64,000 nt of DNA from Paroedura picta (taxonomy: Eukaryota; Chordata; Lepidosauria; Squamata; Gekkonidae), in contig NC_135382.1 of NCBI RefSeq assembly GCF_049243985.1, positions 22,672,990-22,736,989 of the forward strand. The letters run 5' to 3'. The notes below the pieces were generated by a model. That model ran no database searches, had not been told where the DNA came from, and saw only the letters and a program-made list of their open reading frames with translations. Below, in pieces: positions 41,701 through 51,800 of this stretch. The translations under genes and the position numbers were made by a program. The stretch's first letter is position 1. Each line of letters starts with the position of its first letter.

Positions 41701-42062
41701 CCCTAGCTCCAGTCTCTTGAGTTCCCGGTCTCTGGAAGCACCACAGGTGGGTGGGGGGAGCGCTGCCAGTCTGCAAGCGACTCACTGAGAGGGTCTCTGC
41801 CCAGCAACCGTGGCCTTCCCCCCCCCAGCACTAGGCCGGGCCAGCCCTGCTTCGCTTCCAAGCTTTCCTGCCAGGCGATTTGGCCCGAGGGGAAGGCGGG
41901 GGGGGGGGGCTTACCTGGGAACTGGCAGAAGGCGACGGAGCAAGTGGCGTTGCCTTCCGGCGCCAGCAAGCTGAGGCTGAAGATCTTCTCCAGCACTCCC
42001 GCCACGGGGACCGCCGGAAGCCCCGCTGCCGCCCCCGCCGGCCATGCCGCCCCCGCCGCCAT
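38589..42062 (-). CDS. TMEM170A: TMEM170A, transmembrane protein 170A, 149 aa, three exons
   Basis: Small multi-pass membrane protein of the endoplasmic reticulum and nuclear envelope; human TMEM170A is reported to favour ER sheets over tubules. Exons on the minus strand: 42062-41915, 40797-40627, 38719-38589. Phase-1 junctions rebuild Glu50 (G/AG) and Ser107 (A/GT), and splice sites are GT-AG. Alignment to human by recall is strong: EMWYGVFLWA, FHIPAGLLAL, SVSILLMGVVGPITAG, AAIAGVYRAAGKEM and the end SFLRILATL. Hydrophobic segments lie at about 51-78, 86-114 and 125-149. Asn38 in NAT is a possible glycosylation site in the N-terminal part before the first segment. The Ala/Pro-rich N-terminus (MAAGAAWPAG) is diverged, as expected for this family. 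Length is close to human (144). Confidence 0.97.
38945..39110 (+). mobile_element. 5S rRNA-derived SINE (TMEM170A intron 2)
   Basis: The clearest copy: CCGGTCAGATCTCAGAAGC, TAATCAGGCTCAGCCCTGG and TAATTGGATGGGAGACCACC follow the 5S rRNA order through the internal promoter. Confidence 0.88.
39194..39384. repeat. Foldback element, about 60-bp inverted arms
   Basis: CAGGTATTCAATCCCGCTTT at the left edge is mirrored by the complement of AGCAGGACTGAATACCTG at the right edge. Arms continue inward through CACTGAAGAAGCACTAGAA with few mismatches; about 65 bases separate them. Non-coding, probably a MITE; family not assigned. Confidence 0.7.
39580..40010 (+). mobile_element. L2-like LINE, degraded 3' ORF remnant
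   Basis: Reading frames contain pieces such as LHWLPV-like CTGGCTGCCAGTTTG, TTTAAAGCCTTCCATGACTT and CCATCCCATGGAACAAAGGC, the layout of the L2 reverse transcriptase C-terminal region. Broken by several frameshifts. Confidence 0.6.
40627..40797 (-). CDS. TMEM170A: TMEM170A coding exon 2
   Basis: Completes Glu50, then MWYGVFLWAM through PITAGTLT plus one base. Acceptor CTATCAG, donor ACTA/GTGAGT. Confidence 0.97.
40955..41055 (+). mobile_element. LINE 3' tail (L2/CR1-like)
   Basis: TGTAAACCACCACGAGCCAG, GGTGGCAGTCTATAAATATA and a TAAG/AATAAA tail in TMEM170A intron 1. Confidence 0.5.
41056..41880. other. TMEM170A intron 1, no further feature
   Basis: Turns GC- and CpG-rich towards 41,700 as it approaches the promoter. 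No repeat family recognised. Confidence 0.5.
41915..42062 (-). CDS. TMEM170A: TMEM170A coding exon 1
   Basis: MAAGAAWPAG through CSVAFCQFP plus one base; donor CCCAG/GTAAGCC. Start chosen as the first ATG; the next ATG is out of frame. Confidence 0.95.
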
Positions 42063-42628
42063 CAACCTCGCCTCCGCGGCGCCATGGAGAGGGAAGGAGG
42101 CGGAGCGGTCAGCAGCCCCCCGCTTCCGGTCAGCCGCGCCGCTCTTCCCTGGCCTCTCTATGGTGGAGGCGGTAGCGGAGGGAGGGGCGGATGCAGACCG
42201 GAAGTGCCTGTAGGCGGCGGCGATTAATTGGGCCGAGCCTCTGTCTCTCTGCGGCTTTTTTTTTTTTTAAGAGTCGAGGGATTACACAAGTGCAAGTAGG
42301 TCGAGGAAGCATCACGTGGCTCGCGGCTAGGCTCCCTATTGGTTGCGCCGTCCTGTTGGCCTCAGGGCGCCATTTTGGCTGACTGTTTATCAACCGCCGG
42401 GGAGGGGGCCGCATATGGGCTGAATGGCGGAACTCGCACAAAGGGGGAGGGGAGTCACTTTTTAATGAAGGCTTGGAACGACTATGGACCTTTAAAAAAG
42501 AAAGCGTCTCTGGGCTCTTCTACTGCTCGCTTACTATAGGCGGGTCAGGAGAGTCACGTACGCTGGAGCCTCTCTCTCCCAAAGCTCTATGGTTTTACAA
42601 TGCCTCAGTGGCGTCCTTTCACGGATTA

Positions 42629-42643
42629 CCGGTAGGGGGCGTC
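42629..42643 (+). promoter_or_regulatory. Possible CTCF site
   Basis: CCGGTAGGGGGCGTC fits the YAGRKGGC core of the CTCF motif with mismatches in the flanks, next to the ETS-type site. A single motif match is weak evidence. Confidence 0.3.
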
Positions 42644-42813
42644 ACTTCCGGTCTGAACCCGCGGCTGTTTGCGAATTCTGCACGATCCGTCGCTCTGGCC
42701 TTGTGGTCACGGGGTTGCTCTCTACGGTAGAGGAAGCACTCGTGGTGGCCTCGGGAACACTTCCTGTTTTGAGCCCAGAGTTGAGTGAGGGCTCGAGCTG
42801 CGCCGGAGGAGCC

Positions 42814-42868
42814 ATGTCGGACTCAGAGGAGTATTCCTCGGGGGAAGATGAGGATTACCTTCCTTCAG
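42814..42868 (+). CDS. CFDP1: CFDP1 coding exon 1
   Basis: [18 protein letters not shown] plus one base; donor TTCAG/GTGGGT. Confidence 0.95.
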
Positions 42869-45800
42869 GTGGGTTTCTTTCTCCCTCGTGCTCGTAGGAA
42901 GAAAAAGCAGAGGGCGAACATAGGCTTGCCAACCTCCAGGTGGTGCCTGGGACCCTCCTGGGGTTATAATTCCTCTTTAGATCACAGAGGCCAGTTCCTC
43001 TGAAGAAAATGGCTTCTTCGGAGGGTGGAGTCTATGTTATCTGCTCTTTCCCCACACCCCCCCCCTTGAAAAGCCTGCAGTGTCCCAAGGTAGACCTGAC
43101 ATTCCTAACTTTTCTCCAGAAAAAAAAAATTAGCACCTACTGGCAATTCGGGGAGGATTGTGTGAGGGATTCAGTCCTGAAAGAATGTTTGTTAAATCCC
43201 AGAGAGGCTTTGATAGAAGAGCTTTGCAATGTATGGGTTCTAGTTCGATCCATGGTATTTCCCTTCATGAACTAATGTCTTGGGGAAAGAGCAAAATTTG
43301 AGTCCAATGGCGTGTTTATGACCAATAATGTTTAATGTGGGGAATGAGCTTTGTTGGTTTTAAAGGTACCACTAATATTATTGTCTCAGATCAACATGGC
43401 TACCCACCTCAATGTGTCTTCTTGGGAAAAAGCTGTTATGCACCTGAGACCCTATTGAGCTGCTGCCAGTCAGAGGAATCAGTAGTGAGCTAGATGGACC
43501 AATCTGATTTGATGCTCAGACTTAAGTTTGAGTTAAGTTTATGGCACTATGTAGATGTATGGTTTCTTTTTTAGGGGACAGGGCACTTTGGTGGCATAAA
43601 CCAATTGACAGCAGCCTCAGAGCCTAGGTAAGGATGAACTGTAAGACTAAAGCAGAGAGTCCATCCTGCTCTGTTACTGCTATTTTCCCCTCTTCTGTTC
43701 CCCTATTAAGATGCAGTCCCAGGATCTCAAGGCCTGAATGACCCATGTGGTAACTGTAGTTTTCTTAACACAGGTGAAGATTACAGCGAAGATGATGTGA
43801 ATGAACTGGTGGAAGAAGATGATCATGAGGAAAAACAGTCAGATGGGGAAAAGTGCAAGAAGAGTTCCAAGGGGATCACAGGCCGGTAGGCACTCTCTAG
43901 CTTCACTGTGGATTAGTAGACGCAAGCAAACATTTGGTGAGAACTACATTGTGACTTGCTGCAGTCCTGTATTTCTTTGTCCTGTTTGGGATGAAATATA
44001 TTATGCTTTGGTTTAGGCATACTCTTTGTTCTGGAGCCTTGGAGAGAGATAGCAGCAAGAAAGTAAAGTTGTCATAGAGATGTAAGCAAGGACAGAATTC
44101 AGCATAAACATGCAGGGACTAACCTACAGCATCTATATATGCTGAATTTTGTCTACATTTAGCAACCCCTGCCCCAATATTGATATGTTAGCAGAGCTGT
44201 GTATCAGTTGGTTATCTGAGCAGCATCTTGACTGTTGTCATCCTGACCAATAGGGCTTACACTGAAATACATGCATATTGTCCCCCTTATTTTTTAACCT
44301 ATGCATCTTTCAGCCTAGTTTGGGTTCATCTCTGAAGCTACTGCAAAGGGAATGGTTTTATATAGCAGCTAAAGTAATACACTGTGATCTAGGAGGTCCC
44401 AAATTCACATTGCCTCTCCTCTCTGCCCAGGGTCTCCAAAAGTGAACTAGTAATTGTATTACTTTAGTTTATTGGGCTGTTTTGAAGAATGCTAGAAAAT
44501 AACATATGTAGAATGTTATAAATTGCTTCACATGGTAATGTTTTTCATAGAATAATCAACAGGCAGTTGCCAGCTGGCCCATATGCAGAGTTTTGATAAT
44601 GTTTGTCCTTAGGAAGAGGCGTAAAGGAGGTGGTCTCTCCTTAGAACCGGATGGTGAAACATCAAAAGAGGACACAAGTGACAGTAAAGATGGTGATGAT
44701 CTGGAAGAGAGTTGCCCAGTTGTAAAGGAAGAAGAGAAAAAGAAAAAAGAAGATGCTCTGTGGGCCAACTTCCTCAGTGACGTGGGCCAGAAACCCAGAG
44801 CTGCTGCTACGGATCAGGGGACCTGTGCACAGAAAGGCAAGGTGGGAGAAGTTTAATCTGCAATGGAAGAAGTGCTATAGGCATGCTCAGGCTCTTTTCA
44901 GTCATGTACCATGATTTTTAAAAATTTATTCTTATGTCTTTGAATTTAGAACCTGCCCTGTCCACCAAAGTTGGACTCAGGGCAGCGGACAGCATATGCA
45001 TAGTAATACAGCTTAGTCACATTAAAACCATGCTAAAAATTATAAAGTCTAAAAATCTAAAGCCAGAACCCTAGGACCCTGGGTAGGGTGTGATGTAGGA
45101 AGGAGGCCAAATTAGATCAAACATTTGCATTTTTTTTTTCAGTGTCTGCAATCCAAGATGCCCTTGGCAAGGGGCTTCCATGACAATGTCCTCTGGACAA
45201 GTTGGCTGGAGGCCTTGCTGCCATTTTCTTCTCACAAGGGAAGGCTTTAAAACTTAGCCGGTATATGAGATGCCAGTAGATATAGTGGTGGGGCAGAAAG
45301 GAAGTGAACTTTTATACATGTAATGACTTCAGTTAAAACCAAGAATGCAGCGATTGAGAAAGTCAGTGAATGTTTCACCCCGGTAGCTGCAGCTTGGACT
45401 GGTCTTTCTGATGTAAATGTTGTTGCAGTGGTTGAGTCTCAAGCACAAAAAAGTTTGGAGGAAATGCAGGAGTCACTGGTTGTAAGCAGCCTTGGTGCTG
45501 AGATTGGCGAGAAGGGCTTCAGATCATGCACTTGGGTGGAATTACATAGCATTTTTGTGCATTTCCATAAGGTTTCTTGGGCTTTGTGATAGTTATTTGC
45601 TTTTTGGCATGAAAGGGTGGAGTATAGGAAGGGCCAAATAGTTCAGTCCCTTGGGGAGCTCTCACTCTGAAAAGAAGAAGAGGAGCTGTTTTATTTATAC
45701 CCCGCTTTTCACTACCTGAAGGACCCTCAGAGTGGGTCCCTTACAAAACATTTCCCTCCCTATCCTCACAACAGACACCCTGTGAGGTAGGGGGGGCTGA

Positions 45801-48800
45801 GAGAGAGAGACCCAAGAGAACAGCTCTGTGAGAACAGCAGTAAGAATTGTGAGTAGCCCAAGGTCACCCAGATGGCTGCATGGGGAGCAGTGAGGAATCA
45901 AACCTGGCTCTCCAGCCACTCTTAATGACTACACCATGCTGGCTCTCCAACGCAAATTTCCGTTAGTCTCTATGGTTCTAGGTGATCAGCCCTGACTGCT
46001 CCTTAGGAGGCCAGATCCTGAAGATGAAACTCAAATACTTTGGCCACCTCATGAGAAGGAAGGACTCCCTGGAGAAGAGCCTAATGCTGGGAGCGATTGA
46101 GGGCAAAAGAAGAAGGGGATGACAGTGAATGAAGTGGCTGGAGTCACTGAAGCAGTCGGTGCAAACGTAAATGGACTCCGGGGAATGGTAGAGGACAGGA
46201 AGTCCATGGGGTCGCAATGGGTCAGACACGACTTTGCACCTAACAACAACAACAAAATAGTTCAGATGTATGTGGCTTTGTGACAGCGGCTTCTCAGACA
46301 TCACCTTGCTATAGGGACCTGGCTACATCATTATGATCACACTGGGCTGCATTGCTCCCATCCATTCAGGAAACCCTCCCAGAGCCGTCAAGAAACCCCA
46401 GGGTTTCACGAAACTCTGGTTGAGAAAGCCTGGTCTAATCACTGTTTCATAGTGGGGAGTGAATCCAGCACCTTCTGCATGCACAGTAGATGTTCTGTCA
46501 CAGAACCATGGCCCCCATCTGTCATAGGAAGAGGAATAACATCCAGGCATGTCACGTGCAGGCCTCAGTGCTCCAGATGTTGAATGAGCATCTCAGTGGC
46601 CATTTCCCTGTGCAGACGAATATACTTCCCTGGGGCAGCTACTTCCTTTCATCTTGCACAGTGTTCTAGTCTTGGTGTTTTGTTTTTATGTTTTTGTGTG
46701 TATTTTAGCTCTGGTTTTATTTTTTATTCTTGGTTCAATTATTTTATTGTGCTTTAATAATTTGTTACCTGCCTTGTTGGCCCTTTTGAAAGCAGTAAGG
46801 TGGGGTATAAATTTTGTAAAATAATTTTTTTAATAATGTTTGTATGGGTAGCCTGGGGTGGAAATATGTTAAATAGCTCTTTGCCGGAAGACTGATTATG
46901 AGGAGAGAAACTGAGGGTAGCACAGATCATTTCCAGCATTCATGGTGAGTGTGTTGAGCTCTAGAGAGGGAATCTGAGCTGGTTCCAGCATTTTGGTGAG
47001 AGTGATTTCTCGTCTGCTTCTTAGCCACCAGAGAAAAACGCATGCAAGCCTCAAGAGGTGGCAAAGGAGCCCATGAAGCCCAAAGTCGCTATTACCGAAG
47101 TGTTTGACTTTGCAGGCGAGGAGGTGAGGTAAGTCTAGCCTGTAGCTGCTTCAGCCTCAAAGAGACATGCATTGAGACATTCATTTAGCTGCTGTGCTCA
47201 CCTAAAACCGGCTATGTTTGAAAAAAACTTTGTAAGAGGATCAGAAACATGCTTAAAATGGACTTGTGCCCTCACCTCTAGGGAGTCACAGGACGAGCAA
47301 AGGGCACTGCCTCCTTTTGACAATATATAGGCTTATATCACAACACTTAAGGTAGATAAGAGGAGTTCCCAGCAGTCTTAACCTTGGAATGATTGAGGGA
47401 GGCGCCTTTGTCAGTTTTCTCTGTGCTTGAGCAGAGCCAAGAACTGTTTCTCATGTTAGAAGCTCCTTGGGCCAGTTTTGTAGTTCTGTTGGTGTCTGGC
47501 ATAACATTTGCTGGCTGTGACTTTTGAAGCTGCAAGAGAGTCCAAGGTATGTTCTTCCTTGCCCGGACCCAGCTGGTAAGGGGGCTTCTGCTAGGTGTTA
47601 AAAAAATGTTTTTTAAAGCATTTTTTGTTCATGCACACAAGCTCAGTCCTTGAATGAAACTTTATTGGTTTTAAAGGTGCCTTTTGACTCGCTTTTTGTT
47701 CTGCTACCTGAGACCAACTTGGCTGCCCACCTGAATCGTTCTGAAAGTGAGATTACAGTGGGATGTTCAGTCGTGCTAATTTGGCCTGGAGTGGAAGCTG
47801 ACACCCTGTTTTGGCCTGGAGGATGCCTTGCTAGTGCTTCCTTCCCCTCCCTTTCTTTCTCTGGCTTTGGCAGTGCAGAAATGTTTCTGTCTTGAACGCT
47901 GGGCTCCGTTCTTCTCTTTGTAACAGGATCACTAAGGAGGTAGATGTTTCATCCAAAGAAGCCCAGGACTTTCTGAAAAAGCAAGAGCAGAAGGCGGTCA
48001 GCCCGGTTTCTCATCCCACAGGTTCTGGGTAAGACCTTGGCCTTTTTGTTATACAATTATATAGTGGGAAAGGTTGCAGGAAGAGCTCAGTTCCACCATA
48101 GAGGGTAAAAATGGAGGGCCTACGACATCTTTGAAAACAGTGGAGTTTGGGTATGCGCTTAAGTCCCTTGGATGTCTCCGTGGTCAGTCGGTCTCTGGCC
48201 TCTTTGAACCCTTCCTCTAGATGTATCAGATAGATTACCTGAGCTACGGTGGTCTGGCAAGTTTCAGCTGGTAGGGAGGGAGTGATTCCACTGTCAGCTG
48301 GTTGTTGCATCTTCCTAATTCAGCTGTATACCTCTGCCCCCTCTACATCTGCTTCTGTTCTTGCCCTGGAGAGGTGTGACGATCATGTGCTGCTTCCTTT
48401 GTGCATGGGAGTTCTGGCCCATGCCTTTTCAGCTGTACCTGCAAGGGTTTGTGGGCATTGCTATGAAAACTGGGTGCGCATGCTGTGCAGCTTGTCAGCA
48501 GAAAGCACTGTCAAGTCACAGCCGACTTATGGGACTGTACAAAGTTTGCTTGCCTCTGGGTTGGAGATGCCAGGGATTGAACCAGGGATCTTCTGCATGC
48601 CAAGCAGCTTCACCACCACTGAACCTCAAGTCCCTTCCAAGTCTCTGCCCTAAAGTCTCCAACGCAGAGTCCTGCCTCTGCTCCTCCTGGTGGGAGGAGG
48701 TCTCCAGCAGTCAACGACGTTCTCCGTACTTCTGCATAGAAGGAAAGACATCCACTCTTCCGTTCTTCCTTTCTCTCTTTGATCTCCAAAATCACATCTC

Positions 48801-51800
48801 TGTGCCTGTGACCTCCATGGCCCTTTGATGCCTTCCAGGTTGGTATCAGCTTTCCAGTAGGAAAAGTTCAGCTCTGGAGCAAGTCTCAGCCCAACCTCAG
48901 TTTCCGGTTGGGACTTGATTGATGGGGCACGGATTCACACAAAGCCAATGGCTGGGCCGGTAGTAGCACCCTTGTTTCCAGCAACCAGGAAGGCTTGTGG
49001 GTTTTCTGCTCTCCCTCGCCCCCTTCCTGAGCACTTTGCTTGGTCCTGTATAAAAGGCAACATCTTGGGAGTCACTGTAGAATGACCAGAGCTCCCAAGG
49101 GAGCAGAATGATCTTGGTACTCCTCTGCCTGTCGCTGCAGGACCTTGTGGATTTCTAGCTCTAGGATGGTCTCCTTCAGAAGATGGCATAGAGTATCTGC
49201 ATTCTTTCTGCTCCACTGCCGCTTCCTTTCTCGCTCACAGGAAGGAAAGCAGGGCTCCCACCAGCGCCGGCTGTAGTGTGTCCTGCCGTGACCCAGGTGC
49301 TGTAGGCCTTGCACAGCTGTTCTCTTTGGACCACTCCCCAGCCTCCTGTTTTTGTGTTGATGGAAATAAGCCTTAGTCCAAAGCAGATGAAGGTTTTCTC
49401 TGGGCCCCGGGCGGGAGAGGGAGGGTTCCCAGTGCAGCTATTCAGACCACGAGGGAGAAGAGCCGGTTATCATCTTGCTGCTCCCAGCCACCAGAGGGCG
49501 GCACACGGTCCTCTGCTGCATAAACCATGAGCTTGATTCCTGGCGGGATGATGTCATGCAGACTGGTGGGTTTAAGAGCCATTGGAGAACCTTTTTTCTT
49601 TTTCTTGTGGTTGTTCAGGCCAGCCTGCCCCTCCAGTAGCACTGACGGCATAACAAACAGCCCACAGGTTTCAGTGGTTGCCCACCCTAGTCTGCCAGGC
49701 ATGCTTCTTCCTGGGGGGGGGGGGGGAGGACTAAGGGCTGCAGTTTGCATGAACCAGCCGTGTTGCAATAAGGGCCACCACCCTGCTTGTGTAAATTAGG
49801 AGCTCACCTCCAAGCAGTTCTCATGTGGAGAGAGATAAGAGGGATTTTAAACCACAGGCAAGTTTGAAATGCCTGCAGACTGGGGCAGACAGCTGGGTCT
49901 CTGAGCCAGGGTTCGCTGTCTCATGGAAGGATGAATGTCCTTGCAAATAAGTGTGTGCCATAAGCACACACCTTTGGGAAAGGGTAGCCGGTGAGCTTTG
50001 GGGGAAATGCAGTTGAAAGAAACCCTCCTGTTTTTAAAAGCAAATGTTTTGCTGAGGCTGCCAGCCAGCTACGGAAAGCATTGCCTGCGTTTCTAAGCAA
50101 TCGACAGCATTTTGCGACGCAAAGCCTTTTCACATGTTGAGCCGCCGCACTCTTTCCCCGCAGTCCCTGGGCTTTGGGGGCCGTCTGCTGGGCAGTGCTC
50201 CATCTCACCTCCCGGCCAAAGTGAGGATAAGGCTGTAGCAGGTCAGCTGGTGGAGGCTGATTAGTCCCTGGCCTGGGGAGGGGGGAGAGGGAGGGAGGGA
50301 GGGAAGGGAGGGGGAAGGCGCTGTGAGCATCTGTCCTCCATTAAGCTGCTCTGGGCCTTTTGCAGAGGCAGGCAGGGAGCACAGCTGCACAGCCCCAGTT
50401 TTCGGAGGCCGCAGCCAAAAGGGGAGCTTTGATGCGGCTCTGAAAACGTGCCTTGGAGCATCAATACAGCTCCTGTGACTGCAGGCATTCTGCCCTGCTG
50501 CCTAGCAGCATCCTCTGAGGAGAGAGAGAGACAGAGAGAGACCTTCTTTGACTCGTTTGAGAATTCCTTTGGATCAATGTTGTGGCACCGGGGGATGAGC
50601 AGAGTTTAGACCTGGGTAGCACCCGTCAGAGCCAGGGGAGCTTGGGTGCAGTCACCTGCCTGGTGCAGTCAAAGCTGGGCTCTGTGCCAGAGAACCGGCA
50701 TCCTCCTCCAGCTCCTAGACTTTTCAGAGAGCGCTGGCTTTGAGCGCCGAACTTCCCCTCCCTGCTGTAGAAGTGCCGTGACCAGCCGGAGCAACACCTG
50801 CCTGGCAGAGAGATCCTTGGAAGAGTTTAATGCCCTCTTTGCATGGTTTGTGGATCCTTCCCTTTGCCTCATTTTATCAGCCAAGACGCCTCTCCTATTT
50901 TGCCTGCTATTTGTGCCTGGCAAGTGCAAGCAAACCCCTCTTGGGGGAGCCGGTGCCACTGCACAGGGCTCAGTCCCTTGCCCCTGTGGATGTGTAGTTC
51001 TTTGTCCCTGGGTTCCTGCAAGCTGCCCCTTCCCTGGCATTCCCACATCTCCTCCAGCAGTGGATTGCAGCTGTTCAGTACCACGTGGCACTTGCATTCA
51101 GGAGGCAATCAGGGAGGCTCCAGTGGGGAGCAGCCTTAAGACCAACTGTGCTGCCTGATCTTTTATTTCACACACACACACACCCAGCAGCTTTCCCCTT
51201 TGGCAACAGGAGCACAGAGGGCTGGATGCCAGACTGCTGTGTTGACTGGGGAGGGGTGAACGGCACCTGCTCTGAAGATCTTCTTTGTAGCCATCGCCTG
51301 CACGTGCCCATATATTCTGAAGAGTCTAGAAAACGGAGGGGAGGGGAAGTCTGCTCTGGAAATTGGCTCCAGCTTTTGCGCGCTGAAACGCTTCCAGGCA
51401 GAAAAAAAGGCAGTTTTTTCCAACAGCCCTTGGAAACGAGTCAGTGTAGACAGAAGCCCTGCAAGCTTTTGGACCCCTGTGGTTTTTCCCCCTTTTTCCC
51501 CTGGGGATTGGAAAGGGGGCTCTTGCAAGTCACTGCTTATTGCTGTAGGGGATTCGACCAGCTTGCTAACGAAGATGAAGTCACGTCAGAGGCGTCCTCG
51601 GTGTGATGTCATTGGGGTGCCCAGCCCAGCTGTCATCTCAGACCAGGGCTCTTCCACAGCCCTGTCACCCAAGAGCTTTTCAGCTGCAGATGGGACTCAG
51701 ACCTTTAGCCAAAGCTGGTTCTCCCTGCTGAGCTCAGGAAGAAGAGGAGGAGCTGGGTTTTTTAATACCCTCCTTTTCACTACCTGAAAGAGTTCCAGAG

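Larger units (their letters stand above)
41880..42830. promoter_or_regulatory. Bidirectional CpG-island promoter, TMEM170A/CFDP1
   Basis: The two start codons are 752 bp apart on opposite strands and the whole interval is GC- and CpG-rich without a TATA box. Candidate sites: CACGTG E-box at 42313-42318, inverted CCAAT (ATTGG) at 42338-42342, GCGCCATTTTGGC (YY1-like) at 42367-42379, ETS-type CACTTCCGGT at 42643-42652 and CACTTCCTG at 42758-42766. Such TATA-less YY1/ETS promoters are typical of divergent housekeeping pairs. Confidence 0.8.
45647..46254 (+). mobile_element. Chimeric insertion: antisense X-SINE joined to a BovB 3' end, 11-bp TSD
   Basis: The 11-base repeat AAATAGTTCAG lies exactly at 45636-45646 and 46255-46265 and brackets the whole 608-bp block. 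Inside: 45655-45980 is the X repeat with its SINE, reversed relative to 19150-19470; 45981-46254 matches BovB 24688-24980 and ends in the ACAACAACAA tail. The junction GGTTCTAGGTGATCAG shares CTAG with BovB's TCCTAGAGGAGATCAG. A single retrotransposition of a joined RNA is the simplest reading. In CFDP1 intron 3. Confidence 0.8.

Noticed and set aside
50646-51606. Two overlapping open frames of 170 and 173 codons in CFDP1 intron 5
   Set aside because: GC-rich intronic sequence with competing antisense frames of similar length, no domain, no signal peptide and no splice fit to CFDP1.
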